Assembly (NCBI GenBank): GCA_023229045.1
Contig: JALOAB010000014.1
Span: 1 to 23,853, forward strand
Length of the DNA stretch: 23,853 bases
Reading direction: 5' to 3'
DNA from: Fidelibacterota bacterium
GTDB lineage: Bacteria > Fidelibacterota > UBA2242
The position numbers were made by a program, and so were the translations under genes. The notes below the pieces were generated by a model, which worked only from the letters and a program-made list of their open reading frames with translations, was not told the origin of the DNA and ran no database searches. Of the stretch, positions 1 to 8,491 are shown piece by piece (the stretch's first letter is position 1; each line of letters begins with the position of its first letter).

Positions 1-2
1 CT

Positions 3-209
3 CTGGTGCGGCCTTCCAAAAGTATCTTTGAAGTCGAGCCGCGCTCGGTGCGGAAGAAATTCAAGGATAAAGCCTTCGCCGCTAAAGTCAACCGCGAGGA
101 AATCCGGCAAGGCATCGCCGAACTCGGCGTGGACGAAACCGAACATATTCAGCGCGTTATAGAGGCTTTGAAAAGCGTAGCCGACGAACTTGGACTGGCC
201 GGACAATAA
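3..209 (+). CDS. HD-domain hydrolase, C-terminal end (5' truncated)
   Basis: The window opens inside this gene; the frame is open from base 3 to the stop at 207-209, giving about 68 residues. The text LVRPSKS, SVRKKFKDKAFAAKVNREE and the ending DETEHIQRVIEALKSVADELG match my memory of the C-terminus of small HDIG-type predicted metal-dependent phosphohydrolases, where an arginine/lysine-rich segment is followed by a helix ending in an IADELGL-like motif. The metal-binding HD motif itself would lie upstream, outside the window, so activity cannot be judged. A strong hairpin follows the stop. Family assignment is from pattern memory only. Confidence 0.7.
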   Translation: MVRPSKSIFEVEPRSVRKKFKDKAFAAKVNREEIRQGIAELGVDETEHIQRVIEALKSVADELGLAGQ

Positions 210-231
210 GCGTTTATTTTTTATAGAATCA

Positions 232-261
232 AAAAGGGCTGACGATTAAATCAGCCCTTTT
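232..261. terminator. Bidirectional intrinsic terminator between convergent genes
   Basis: A perfect 11-bp stem, AAAAGGGCTGA (232-242) against TCAGCCCTTTT (251-261), closes an 8-nt loop. It sits between the stop of the HD-domain gene and the stop of the convergent secreted-protein gene. The A-run on the left and T-run on the right give each strand a U-tract, so it can serve both genes. Confidence 0.85.
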
Positions 262-280
262 CATTTAATTTGGAATAAAG

Positions 281-1984
281 TTAATTACCAAGTTTGACGC
301 GACCGAGCCAGATATTGGCATCTTTGGCGTCGCGGCTGAAGAAAACTACCTTTGCGCCGTCATCGATCAGGGTGGTCGGGTACATATCGTCTAAGAAAAA
401 TTCGCCTTTTTTACCAAAACCACAGGACATAATCTCCGATACTGAAATATTGCCGACATTAATTGTCGCCAGGCGCGGATACTTGAGTTGCCGACCCTTA
501 TCGACCCCGGTCAATTCAGCCAGGTAAATCGTCACGGTTTGTTTATCCGGATTCTCGAAAAGCGTGTAGTCGATCGGAGTTTCCTTGACCTGTTTTTCGG
601 TATTGATGACGTATTGCCCCTTGAAATCACCGTTGGCTCCAAATTGGAATATATGGAGCGCCGAATGATCTGCCGTCTGTCCGGAAAAAAGGAAATCGCC
701 GGACGTCGTTTGAGTGCAGGAATTGCTCATGGTGAAGTCCTTTCCGGCGTAGGATTCGGCTTTTTTCTGGTTGCCGGGTTTCTTCACCTTGCCCTCTAAA
801 TCCTTGAGATTGACGCTGGTCAGATAGCTGACCGCGCCGTTGGCGATTTTCATGATTTGAATATTATCGCAACTGCCCTGCACCACGCCGCCGGCCATAT
901 TGAAATATTTATCCTTTTTCTTTTCGACCGCGGCGCCGTAAAGGATGACTTCATTGTTATTATTGAGCACGGCATTCTGAATGACCCAAAGTCCGCCTTT
1001 GCTCTCAAACGGGATTTTTTCCATCAGGGTGGCGTCTTTGCCGACCCGGACGTAAAAATAAGCGGACGGATTAGGCGATTTGCCCTTCACGCCCGGACCG
1101 CCAATCGGGGCGAAAACCAGTACCATCGAACCGTCCGGCAGAACCTGTTTGAAAGCCACATCTTGCAGGAATTCCAACTCGAAAGTCTCATAATGTTTTT
1201 GCGAAAGATCTTCGGCGGAATATTGCAATAAGACAAATACCTGTTTGGGTTCCTTGGTTTTATAATCCATCTGATCGGACCGTCCAACAATTAGAATGTC
1301 GCCACTGGCGCCGGCGTAATCCCTGGTGCGCGTCCAGAGACTGGGGTAAACGAAATTCTGGCGACCGGTGGTGACTTCAGCCGTTGGTTCGTCGGTCGAA
1401 ACCGCCAATTGTACGATTTTCTCGGCGGCTTTTTTAGCCATTTTGACGACCAATGCCGGTGCGCCTTCGGGCAACTGGAAAATGCCTTCAAATTTGGGCG
1501 TTACGCGCTGTTGCTCCTCGAAATTGTACTTCCAATAATGGGTGGTATAACGATAGTTGCCTTTATCTTCTACCATTTTTGCCCACTCCCTGGTCAGAGT
1601 TCCCTGGGCCAGAACAATCTGACCGGTGATGGCTGGATCGGTTCGTACGACCTTGGGATTATTCCAGGTTCCGGAGGGCGCAGTTTCAACCACGACCGCA
1701 TCCGGGTACTTATCCCGAATTGCCGACTGCTCCAGAGTTTCCTGATTAGTCAATTTCAAGTCGTAATCGAACTGATAAACTTCGTTGATTACATTTTTCC
1801 CTTTTTCTCTGGCGAAGATCAGGACAAAATCTCGGGCTTCCGGATTGTACCAGAAGTTCACCAATTCGCCCTTACGGGCGTCTTTGGAAAGTTCCTGTAC
1901 GTTTTCAGCCTCGAGAACCTGAGCCTGAATTACAGATGAAACCAGCAACAAAATACCAAACAACACACAAAACATCTTTTTCAT
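281..1984 (-). CDS. Secreted protein of unknown function (567 aa)
   Basis: I do not recognise the family. The first 21 residues form a clear Sec signal peptide: a Lys-Lys start, a hydrophobic core FCVLFGILLLVSSVI and a likely cleavage after Gln-Ala. No lipobox cysteine sits at the right place, so it is probably periplasmic or exported, not a lipoprotein. The mature part has short blocks alternating beta-type hydrophobic strands with Gly/Asp/Asn turns (for example SGDILIVGRSD, DGSMVLVFAP, NNEVILYGAA, SGDFLFSGQT, DGAKVVFFSRD). This regular spacing is suggestive of a beta-propeller or beta-solenoid, but this is inference. The start has a good ribosome binding site, GGAGG, 5 nt upstream. It is a single gene, convergent with the HD gene and divergent from the radical-SAM gene. 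Confidence 0.85.
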   Translation of the reverse strand: MKKMFCVLFGILLLVSSVIQAQVLEAENVQELSKDARKGELVNFWYNPEARDFVLIFAREKGKNVINEVYQFDYDLKLTNQETLEQSAIRDKYPDAVVVETAPSGTWNNPKVVRTDPAITGQIVLAQGTLTREWAKMVEDKGNYRYTTHYWKYNFEEQQRVTPKFEGIFQLPEGAPALVVKMAKKAAEKIVQLAVSTDEPTAEVTTGRQNFVYPSLWTRTRDYAGASGDILIVGRSDQMDYKTKEPKQVFVLLQYSAEDLSQKHYETFELEFLQDVAFKQVLPDGSMVLVFAPIGGPGVKGKSPNPSAYFYVRVGKDATLMEKIPFESKGGLWVIQNAVLNNNNEVILYGAAVEKKKDKYFNMAGGVVQGSCDNIQIMKIANGAVSYLTSVNLKDLEGKVKKPGNQKKAESYAGKDFTMSNSCTQTTSGDFLFSGQTADHSALHIFQFGANGDFKGQYVINTEKQVKETPIDYTLFENPDKQTVTIYLAELTGVDKGRQLKYPRLATINVGNISVSEIMSCGFGKKGEFFLDDMYPTTLIDDGAKVVFFSRDAKDANIWLGRVKLGN

Positions 1985-2139
1985 AGATCCTCCATGTCGG
2001 GGTGAAATAACTATATATCCTACTAATAAAAAAAGAACCGCGAGAAAATTTATCTATTATTTTTTCAAATAAGAAGAAAATTTCAGAGTGCGGTTTTGAA
2101 TGTTTTCCAATGATGCTATTTCCAATATCATTTTTTTAA

Positions 2140-2181
2140 AAGCACTTAAAAGAAATGTCAGGTATTTATAAGCACTTAAAA
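2140..2181. repeat. Two 12-bp direct repeats, 30 bp apart, in a divergent promoter region
   Basis: AAGCACTTAAAA occurs at 2140-2151 and again at 2170-2181. It lies in the 269-bp, AT-rich gap between the secreted-protein gene (minus) and the radical-SAM gene (plus). Spacing of about three helical turns could suit a regulator bound to one DNA face, but the repeats may be chance in AT-rich DNA. No other structure was seen in this gap. Confidence 0.35.
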
Positions 2182-2253
2182 ATAAAATCCTTGTCTATCC
2201 TTCTCAGTGTGCTTACCTTCCGCACGGAATTGACTATAGAAATGTTTTGAAAA

Positions 2254-4758
2254 TTGAATACCACCTTTTATGCTGACGATCTGCAGAATACCCTTCTGTT
2301 GCAGGTCGAAAAACCCGGCCGATACGCCGGCAATGAATTTAATATTATTCGTAAAGATCAGGCCCAAGTAACCGCAACGATTGCGCTGGTCTTTCCGGAT
2401 CTATACGACGTCGGCATGTCGTACTATGGCTTTCAGATTTTATATCACATTCTGAATCGTGAGAACGATATTGCGGCCGAGCGGGTATATACTCCCTGGC
2501 CGGACATGGCACGCAGCATTCGAGCTTATCGGCAAAAACTTACCAGCCTCGAAACCCGGAAAGCGCTCGCCCAGTTTGATGTTATCGGATTCACTCTGCC
2601 CTATGAATTAACTTATACCAATATTCTGACTATGATCGATCTGGCTGGCATTTCGCCCCGAAGTCAAGAACGGAAGCCCCAGGAGCCATATATAATCGGC
2701 GGCGGGAGCGGAGCTTTCAATCCCGAACCGCTCGCCCCATTCTTCGATTTGTTCGTTGTGGGTGACGCCGAGGAAATCGTGGTGCCGCTGGTACGATTTC
2801 TGGCGGAAAGGCGTCGGCAGGGCGAGCCCCGGTTGAAGGTATTGGAAGCAGTGCTTATGCGATTTGAAGGGATTTACGTTCCGGCATTTTATCAGGCAGA
2901 GAATGGAAAACCGGAGCCGATCACCGCATTCGCTCCGTCGACAATTAAAGCCAATAAGGTGTTGAAGCTTAAAAGCGAATACTATCCAATAGCTCCGCTG
3001 ATACCACTGATCGAGATTGCCCAGGATCGCTTGACAGTGGAATTAATGCGCGGCTGTACCGAGGGGTGCCGCTTTTGTCAGGCCGGGATGCTCTATCGAC
3101 CTGTGCGGGAACGCGCGCCGGATGAAATTACCCGGCAAATTGCCGCTTCTCTGGATCAGACCGGCTATGATGAAGTATCGCTTATGTCGCTTTCAACTTC
3201 CGATTACAGTCGGATCATGCCCCTTCTGCTTGCCTTAGAGCCGGTTCTCGAATCCCAGAATGTTGGGCTTTCGTACCCGTCGTTAAGGGTTGACAGCTTT
3301 GGCGAAACCGTAGCCCGACTTGGAAAGGCTACCCGACGTTCTGGCTTAACCTTCGCGCCGGAAGCCGGTTCGGAACGTCTGAGGCGGGTTATCAATAAGC
3401 AAATTACCGAAGAAAGTCTTTTGGAAGCGACTGAAATCGCGCGGCGTTATGGTTGGCGTCTGCTAAAGCTTTATTTCATGCTTGGTCTGCCGACCGAAAC
3501 CGACGTCGATCTGGAAGCGATCATCGCGCTTGTTCAAAAAGTTTTGGCAGTTGGTGAAAAACGCCTGGAACTTAACATCACGCTTTCGACGTTTATTCCT
3601 AAAGCTCATACGCCTTTCCAGTGGGATGCTATGGATGAGCCGGCGGAAATTCAACGCAAGCTCGATTTTCTTAAACCGCGCCTGCGGGCTTTGAAGAATG
3701 TTAAAGTCATGGCGCGTGATCCGCGAGCCTCGGAGCTGGAAGGCGTATTCGCTCGCGGCGATCGGAAGGTTGCCGACGTTCTGGAAACAGCCTGGAGAAT
3801 GGGAGCCGGATTTGATGCCTGGCATGAACATTTCAATCCGACCCGCTGGGAAGAAGCTTTTCAGCATCATGGTCTTGACAAACGGCTATTCACAGGTGAA
3901 ATCGCTCCTGAAATGCCACTGGCCTGGGAACATATTGATTGCGGCGTTAAGCGCGAGTATCTGCTTGATGAACGCCGCAAAGCCTGGCAGGGCGTAAATA
4001 CATCCGATTGCCGGAATGGTTGTAACCTGTGCGGGATCTGTTCAACCGGTGGATCTCAAATGATCTATGCTGAAGGATCGCCATCGCCGTTTCAACTTTC
4101 AAGCAGTGCCAAAATCCCGGTGGAATTAATTCCAGTGCGTTACCGCCTGCATTATCGTAAATTTAGCCATGCAATGGTCACCTCACATTTGGACACACTG
4201 CGTATGATGCCGCGGATTTTAAGACGCGCCGGCTTGGAGTCGGTTTTTACGCAGGGTTTTAATCCGCGCCCGAAAATCTCGGCGGGGTTTCCACTGCCGT
4301 TCGGTTATACCTCGCAGGATGAAGTGCTCGATATTTATCTGAAAGGTAAAGAGAAAAATCTCGCCGGGCGGCTGAACCGGGTTCTGCCGAACGGCTTCGA
4401 AGTCGTCGAGTGTAAGGCGATTCCTCTAAATCAACCGTCTGCGTTCGCGGCCACGATTGGCTTTCACTATTCGGTTGAGATAAGCGGGGGCACCCCGCCG
4501 GAATTGGACCGGCTGATTGCCGAATTTTTATCAGCGACGGAAATTGCAATTAGCCGCAAATCGGTTAAAGCCAATCAAACAATCAATCTGCGTCCGTTTA
4601 TGGAAAAACTCTGTATTAAAGGCAACAAGCTGTTGATAAATATCAAAGTACTCGAAGGACGCACCGTAAAAATTAAAGAAATCTTACAGGCTCTCCAGAT
4701 AGATGAAACCACATGCCGGATCGTTCGGCTGAAAACCTGTCTGGCGCCTGTGAAATAG
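2254..4758 (+). CDS. Radical-SAM protein, TIGR03960-TIGR03936 (DUF2344) fusion
   Basis: This is an 834-residue fusion of two families usually found together. The N-terminal part (about 1-600) is a B12-binding-like/radical-SAM protein with the cluster motif C268-x3-C272-x2-C275 (MRGCTEGCRFCQAG), then the TIM-barrel segment with LTFAPEAGSERLR. A second cysteine set C586-x3-C590-x2-C593-x2-C596 probably holds another Fe-S cluster. The C-terminal 210 residues match DUF2344 (YRLHYRKFSHAMVTSHLDTLR, FTQGFNPRPKISAGFPLP). The substrate is unknown to me; its neighbour RNase G and the L21/L27 genes suggest an RNA or ribosome-linked role, an inference from context. An in-frame stop at 2248-2250 forces the start to TTG at 2254 or further in; no clear ribosome binding site precedes it, so the exact start is unsure. 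Confidence 0.9.
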   Translation: MNTTFYADDLQNTLLLQVEKPGRYAGNEFNIIRKDQAQVTATIALVFPDLYDVGMSYYGFQILYHILNRENDIAAERVYTPWPDMARSIRAYRQKLTSLETRKALAQFDVIGFTLPYELTYTNILTMIDLAGISPRSQERKPQEPYIIGGGSGAFNPEPLAPFFDLFVVGDAEEIVVPLVRFLAERRRQGEPRLKVLEAVLMRFEGIYVPAFYQAENGKPEPITAFAPSTIKANKVLKLKSEYYPIAPLIPLIEIAQDRLTVELMRGCTEGCRFCQAGMLYRPVRERAPDEITRQIAASLDQTGYDEVSLMSLSTSDYSRIMPLLLALEPVLESQNVGLSYPSLRVDSFGETVARLGKATRRSGLTFAPEAGSERLRRVINKQITEESLLEATEIARRYGWRLLKLYFMLGLPTETDVDLEAIIALVQKVLAVGEKRLELNITLSTFIPKAHTPFQWDAMDEPAEIQRKLDFLKPRLRALKNVKVMARDPRASELEGVFARGDRKVADVLETAWRMGAGFDAWHEHFNPTRWEEAFQHHGLDKRLFTGEIAPEMPLAWEHIDCGVKREYLLDERRKAWQGVNTSDCRNGCNLCGICSTGGSQMIYAEGSPSPFQLSSSAKIPVELIPVRYRLHYRKFSHAMVTSHLDTLRMMPRILRRAGLESVFTQGFNPRPKISAGFPLPFGYTSQDEVLDIYLKGKEKNLAGRLNRVLPNGFEVVECKAIPLNQPSAFAATIGFHYSVEISGGTPPELDRLIAEFLSATEIAISRKSVKANQTINLRPFMEKLCIKGNKLLINIKVLEGRTVKIKEILQALQIDETTCRIVRLKTCLAPVK

Positions 4759-4776
4759 AAATTTAGGACATACACA

Positions 4777-6330
4777 ATGGAGAAAACAATTTTAATCAGC
4801 GAGATGGCTAAAGAGACCCGTATCGCCATCCTGGAGAACGGCGAACTAGTCGAATTTTTCGTCGAAAAACCTGAAAAGAACCGCCTGGTCGGGTCAATCT
4901 TTAAAGGAAAAGTGGAGAATGTAATAGAAGGAATTCAGGCCGCGTTTGTCGATATCGGTTATGCAACAAATGCCTTTCTGCCATTTTCCGAAATAGAGGA
5001 TTCGTCCGCCCTGGCGTACATCGAAAATATCAGTCGTGACGAAGAGGAGGATGAACAGGATGTCGAGATGGATCTCAAACCATCCCGAAAAATCCACCTG
5101 CGGAGCGGCGATGTCAATCTGAAAAAGAATCAGGAAATTCTGGTACAGGTAATAAAGGAACCATTTGCCAAAAAGGGGGCGCGGGTCACGACCAATATTT
5201 CCCTGCCAGGCCGATTTCTGGTGCTGGTACCGAATGCCGACTATATCGGAATTTCCAGGAAAATATTCCAGGTCAATGAAAAAAGGCGTTTGCGTCAGAT
5301 AGCTAAATCGATTAAGCCGCCCAAGTTTGGGATCATCATCCGAACCGTTGCCCAGGGCAAAGACGCCAAGTCTTTGCGCGCTGATTTGACGGCTATGATG
5401 CGCAAATGGAAACAACTCGAGGAGAATGTTAAAAACAGTCAGGCGCCCGCTTGTGTTTATGCCGATATGGAAATGAGCGCCACCATAATCCGCGATCTGC
5501 TGACCCCGGACGTTGACAAAATCATCGTCGATACTAAAGATTTGTACCGCAATATCCTGGCTTATATAAAGAGCACCTCACCCGAGTTTGTCAACAAGCT
5601 GGAGTATTATCATTCCAAAAATCCGCTTTTCGAACAGTACAATGTCGAAAAGGAATTCGAGAAAAGCCTGAGCAAAAAAATCTGGCTGAAAAGCGGCGGT
5701 TTCATAGTGATAGAACATACCGAAGCCATGACCACCATCGACGTTAACAGTGGTAAATTTATCGGAAAAAATGATCAGGAAGCCAACTCCCTCAAAATCA
5801 ATTTACAGGCCGCCAAGGAGATTGCCCGACAATTGCGTCTGCGCGATGTCGGCGGTTTGATCATGATTGACTTCATCGATATGGAAATTGATGAAAATAA
5901 ACGTAAAGTCGTCCAGGAGACGAAACGCGAGCTCCATAAAGACCGCGCCAAAGTATCGGTCGCCAACATCTCGGACTTCGGAATACTCGAAATGACTCGC
6001 CAACGTACGCGCTTGAATCTTTTGCATTCTGTCAGCGAAGAATGCCCCACCTGTCACGGCTCCGGACGGGTTACCTCCAAAGGTTCGATCGTGACCAAAA
6101 TCGAAAGCTGGTTCCGGCGCTTCAAAATCAAATCCCGCGAAAGACGTTTGGATTTGCACGTTCACCCCGATTTTGCCTCCTATTTAAAAGAATCGACCAG
6201 CCGAATCCTCTTTAAAATTCAATTACGCAATCTTATTCGCATCAAATTAGTCGAGGATAGTACCGTCAATATTGATGAATTCCGGGTCTTACTGAGAAAA
6301 TCCGGTCGCGATGTGACCAATGAATACTGA
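4777..6330 (+). CDS. rng: Ribonuclease G (Rne/Rng family)
   Basis: A 517-residue endoribonuclease of the RNase E/G family, which cleaves single-stranded AU-rich RNA and matures rRNA 5' ends. The S1 domain is at about 37-135 (GSIFKGKVENVIEGIQAAFVD) and has an acidic insert EEEDEQDVEMD. The catalytic magnesium aspartates are D322 in IDVNSGK and D365 in MIDFIDM, the same 43-residue spacing as D303/D346 of E. coli RNase E. The zinc-link CPTC motif is at C423-C426. It ends soon after the DNase-I-like region, so it lacks the long RNase E scaffold tail; this is G-type length. ATG at 4777 lies 18 nt after the radical-SAM stop with only a weak AGGA upstream, so translation probably follows the same transcript. 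Confidence 0.95.
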   Translation: MEKTILISEMAKETRIAILENGELVEFFVEKPEKNRLVGSIFKGKVENVIEGIQAAFVDIGYATNAFLPFSEIEDSSALAYIENISRDEEEDEQDVEMDLKPSRKIHLRSGDVNLKKNQEILVQVIKEPFAKKGARVTTNISLPGRFLVLVPNADYIGISRKIFQVNEKRRLRQIAKSIKPPKFGIIIRTVAQGKDAKSLRADLTAMMRKWKQLEENVKNSQAPACVYADMEMSATIIRDLLTPDVDKIIVDTKDLYRNILAYIKSTSPEFVNKLEYYHSKNPLFEQYNVEKEFEKSLSKKIWLKSGGFIVIEHTEAMTTIDVNSGKFIGKNDQEANSLKINLQAAKEIARQLRLRDVGGLIMIDFIDMEIDENKRKVVQETKRELHKDRAKVSVANISDFGILEMTRQRTRLNLLHSVSEECPTCHGSGRVTSKGSIVTKIESWFRRFKIKSRERRLDLHVHPDFASYLKESTSRILFKIQLRNLIRIKLVEDSTVNIDEFRVLLRKSGRDVTNEY

Positions 6331-6386
6331 AATTTATCCCGAATGACGGAATCTTTACCAAGAGTTAATAAAACTATGGCGACCAC

Positions 6387-6418
6387 CTTGCTTTATTCAC
6401 TCCTTATAACTAAATTTG
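6387..6418 (+). promoter_or_regulatory. Putative Bacteroidetes-type promoter for rplU-rpmA
   Basis: CTTG (6387-6390), 20 nt, then TAAATTTG (6411-6418), an exact match to the TAnnTTTG -7 element known from Bacteroidetes. It lies 34 nt before the rplU ATG in the 122-nt gap after rng, so L21 and L27 may be made from their own transcript as well as by read-through. Confidence 0.5.
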
Positions 6419-6452
6419 CCAGCCTTTTTTGATAGTATCAACAGAGAGAAAT

Positions 6453-6878
6453 ATGAACAACCAAAGTTATGCAATCGCTGAAATCGCCGGAGATCAGGTC
6501 ATCCTGGAGCCGGGGAAAAACGTTTCGATTCCCAAAGTGGATCTGGAAGTCGGGGCTCAATTCATTGCTGATAAAATTTTATTTCTGCATTCCGGTGCAG
6601 ATATTAAAGTTGGCCGCCCCTATCTGAGTGACGTAACCATCGAAACCATAGTGCTTGAACACCGGCGCGCTGATAAAGTCATGGTTTTTAAGAAAAAGAG
6701 ACGGAAAGGTTACCAGGTTAAGAAGGGACATCGTCAACCGTACACAGTACTGAAAGTTGGCGAGTTCGGCGAAAATACCGCCAAACCGGCCAAAGTCGCA
6801 CCCGCCCGTAAAAGCCGGGCTAAAGCAAAGACCGCGGCCCAACCGGCAGAATCCGCAACGCAGGAAAATAAGGAGTAA
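6453..6878 (+). CDS. rplU: 50S ribosomal protein L21
   Basis: A 141-residue large-subunit protein that binds 23S rRNA. The body YAIAEIAGDQVILEPGKNVSIPKVD and the hallmark HRRADKVMVFKKKRRKGYQVKKGHRQPYT are typical L21. I chose the ATG at 6453 instead of the upstream TTG at 6429 because MNNQSYAIAEIAG aligns with the family start and GAGAGAA lies just upstream. The usual L21 is about 103 residues; here the C-terminus has a roughly 40-residue Ala/Lys/Pro-rich tail (KPAKVAPARKSRAKAKTAA), likely disordered and RNA-binding. It is followed by rpmA after 6 nt. Confidence 0.96.
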   Translation: MNNQSYAIAEIAGDQVILEPGKNVSIPKVDLEVGAQFIADKILFLHSGADIKVGRPYLSDVTIETIVLEHRRADKVMVFKKKRRKGYQVKKGHRQPYTVLKVGEFGENTAKPAKVAPARKSRAKAKTAAQPAESATQENKE

Positions 6879-6884
6879 TTAATC

Positions 6885-7136
6885 ATGGCACATAAAAAAG
6901 GGGTTGGAAGCTCACGCAACGGCCGCGACAGTCGCGGACAAAAATTGGGCGTTAAACGCTTTGGCGGTGAAAAAGTGACCTCCGGCGCGATTATCGTCCG
7001 CCAGCATGGAACCAACATTCATCCTGGAGAGAATGTCGGAATTGGCCGGGACAATACGCTTTTTGCATTGATCGACGGCAAAGTGCAATTCGACCGGAAA
7101 GGGCGCGACAAGAAAATCGTCAGCATCGTCGCCTGA
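6885..7136 (+). CDS. rpmA: 50S ribosomal protein L27
   Basis: An 83-residue ribosomal protein whose N-terminal tail reaches the peptidyl-transferase centre. It starts directly MAHKKGVGSSRNGRDS, so it lacks the cleavable N-terminal extension of Firmicutes L27, and contains the family motifs LGVKRFGGE and IIVRQHGTNIHPGENVG. A good AAGGAG ribosome binding site lies upstream inside the 3' end of rplU, consistent with a coupled L21-L27 operon. A strong terminator follows. Confidence 0.97.
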   Translation: MAHKKGVGSSRNGRDSRGQKLGVKRFGGEKVTSGAIIVRQHGTNIHPGENVGIGRDNTLFALIDGKVQFDRKGRDKKIVSIVA

Positions 7137-7160
7137 TTCTGGCTCAAAATAAAATTATAA

Positions 7161-7186
7161 AAAATCCTCCGATCGGAGGATTTTTT
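7161..7186 (+). terminator. Rho-independent terminator of rplU-rpmA
   Basis: A perfect 10-bp stem AAAATCCTCC (7161-7170) with GGAGGATTTT (7175-7184), a GATC tetraloop and a six-T run at 7181-7186. It is 24 nt after the rpmA stop and ends the block running from the radical-SAM gene. It also separates the convergent HAD-like gene. Confidence 0.9.
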
Positions 7187-7204
7187 ATTTATCAGAACAA
7201 AGTG

Positions 7205-8005
7205 TCAACGGGAATGTACCCAAAACAGAAATTTGCGTAGTTCTGCGCTATTGCGCAGGAAATAGCGGGCATTAGTAGTCCGCGGCAAGCGATTGTAGAT
7301 AATAACCGACAAGCCCAGATTATTGACTATCTGAAAAGCCGGCTCGTCCTCATCTTCCAGCCCGAAATAGATAATTGTTGGTGCCTGCTGGGCGGCGCGG
7401 GGAATAAGATCGAAAATTTTCTGAATAGCCCTTCCGCGATTCCAGGGATTGTCGGGAGACACGATTACCTGCTGATTGACAATTGAAAGGCGGAGCCGCG
7501 TTGATTTCAGGACGTTATACTGTTTAATAAGGATTTCTCGCACCATTTTAGCGCCCGCAGAGACTTTTAGCCATAATTCACCCTGCGAAAAACTCAGATG
7601 TTCCGGTCGCAGATCAGAACCGACGGACTCGCGGACGGCGGTAAAGAGTTCGGTCAATTCACTGCGAATCAGGTTTAGATCCGGCTGAACCCAGTTGAAA
7701 CTGGACGAATGGATTTCGGCGCCATTGTTGGGCGCCAGAATGATCCGGCGATTATCGAAAAAAACCTTAAGTTCTTCGAGCGTGCCATTACTCAAAATAG
7801 CCATAGTGACGTCAGGTAAATCAGCGATCCAGTGAATGTAGCGCTGGATACTGTTGAGATTTTGACTGTTCTGTGTACGGTGCGAGGTGTCAAAACATTC
7901 GAAATTAAATATCAGACAAAGATTTCTCCGGGCACCCAGGGTCTGGTTTAATTCTGGTATTTTTTCAAATAGGGAAATCGGCAGGGAAGGCATATGGGTA
8001 ATCAA
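7205..8005 (-). CDS. Trehalose-6-phosphate-phosphatase-like HAD protein, catalytic residues missing
   Basis: The overall layout fits trehalose-6-phosphate phosphatase (HAD subclass IIB): a hydrophobic strand, ADLPDVTMAILSNGTLEEL, APNNGAEI, a cap region, DNPWNRGRAI, YFGLEDEDEPAF and TNARYFLRNSAELRKFL at the end. The key positions are changed, counting from the TTG at 8005. The DxDGT motif reads N34-F-E36-C-F, so the nucleophile is Asn; the lysine of the NKG motif is Arg190; the GDDxTDE metal loop reads GLEDEDE (215-221). It is therefore probably not an active phosphatase and may bind a sugar or act as a partner. The start is TTG at 8005 or ATG at 7993, with no clear ribosome binding site for either. 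A weak TTTC-17-TAGTTTTC promoter-like pair is at 8073-8101. Confidence 0.75.
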   Translation of the reverse strand: MITHMPSLPISLFEKIPELNQTLGARRNLCLIFNFECFDTSHRTQNSQNLNSIQRYIHWIADLPDVTMAILSNGTLEELKVFFDNRRIILAPNNGAEIHSSSFNWVQPDLNLIRSELTELFTAVRESVGSDLRPEHLSFSQGELWLKVSAGAKMVREILIKQYNVLKSTRLRLSIVNQQVIVSPDNPWNRGRAIQKIFDLIPRAAQQAPTIIYFGLEDEDEPAFQIVNNLGLSVIIYNRLPRTTNARYFLRNSAELRKFLFWVHSR

Positions 8006-8161
8006 TAGGAATTACAAACAGATCTGATCGCGACTATCGGCTACTCGACCACTGGTGTGTGGGTCAACAATAGAAAACTACTTTCCGTTATGGCAGGGAA
8101 AGCGTAAAAATGTCATTTATTAAATTTATCGGATCGTTGAATGTACCACTGGGAAGATATA

Positions 8162-8329
8162 TCACGCCGGATGGATCGCTTCGGATGGGCAGACGTCCGC
8201 ACAAGCGCCGCAATCGGTACAAAGATCAGGGTCGATTTTATAGATATCGCCTTCGCTGATGGCCTCAACCGGGCATTCATCGATACAGGTACCACACGCG
8301 ATGCAATCATCGTTAATTACATAAGCCAT
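8162..8329 (-). CDS. 2[4Fe-4S] bacterial-type ferredoxin (55 aa)
   Basis: A small low-potential electron carrier. The protein starts MAYVINDDCIACGTCIDECP and ends CTDCGACADVCPSEAIHPA. Cysteines C9, C12, C15, C19 and C37, C40, C43, C47 form two classic CxxCxxCxxxCP cluster motifs. Its length is normal for clostridial-type ferredoxins. Start at 8329 is well supported by AAGGAG (8337-8342), 7 nt upstream. It stands alone and divergent from the MFS gene; no oxidoreductase partner is in the window, so its redox partner is unknown. Confidence 0.95.
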   Translation of the reverse strand: MAYVINDDCIACGTCIDECPVEAISEGDIYKIDPDLCTDCGACADVCPSEAIHPA

Positions 8330-8365
8330 TATCAAAACTCCTTATCATTTTTTCAGAAATCAGGC

Positions 8366-8397
8366 CGAATTTACAGAATGCCAGTAATCCAGACAAC
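8366..8397 (-). promoter_or_regulatory. Putative promoter of the ferredoxin gene
   Basis: On the minus strand, GTTG (8397-8394), 20 nt, then TAAATTCG (8373-8366), one base off TAnnTTTG. It is 37 nt upstream of the ferredoxin start, in the region shared with the divergent MFS gene. Confidence 0.35.
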
Positions 8398-8413
8398 AAT
8401 TCGGATTGATTCC

Positions 8414-8444
8414 TTTGTAATAAAAATGGGTGTGCTTAGATTAA
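8414..8444 (+). promoter_or_regulatory. Putative promoter of the MFS transporter gene
   Basis: TTTG (8414-8417), 19 nt, then TAGATTAA (8437-8444), a partial match to the TAnnTTTG element with the preferred spacing. It lies 48 nt before the MFS start. Confidence 0.4.
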
Positions 8445-8491
8445 CAGCCGCTTGACTGCCGCGTCGGTTTTTGGAATTAATAGGTGAATAA

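Noticed and set aside
1409..1939. 176-residue plus-strand reading frame inside the secreted-protein gene
   Set aside because: It is antisense to a gene with a clear signal peptide and ribosome binding site, and has no recognisable motifs.
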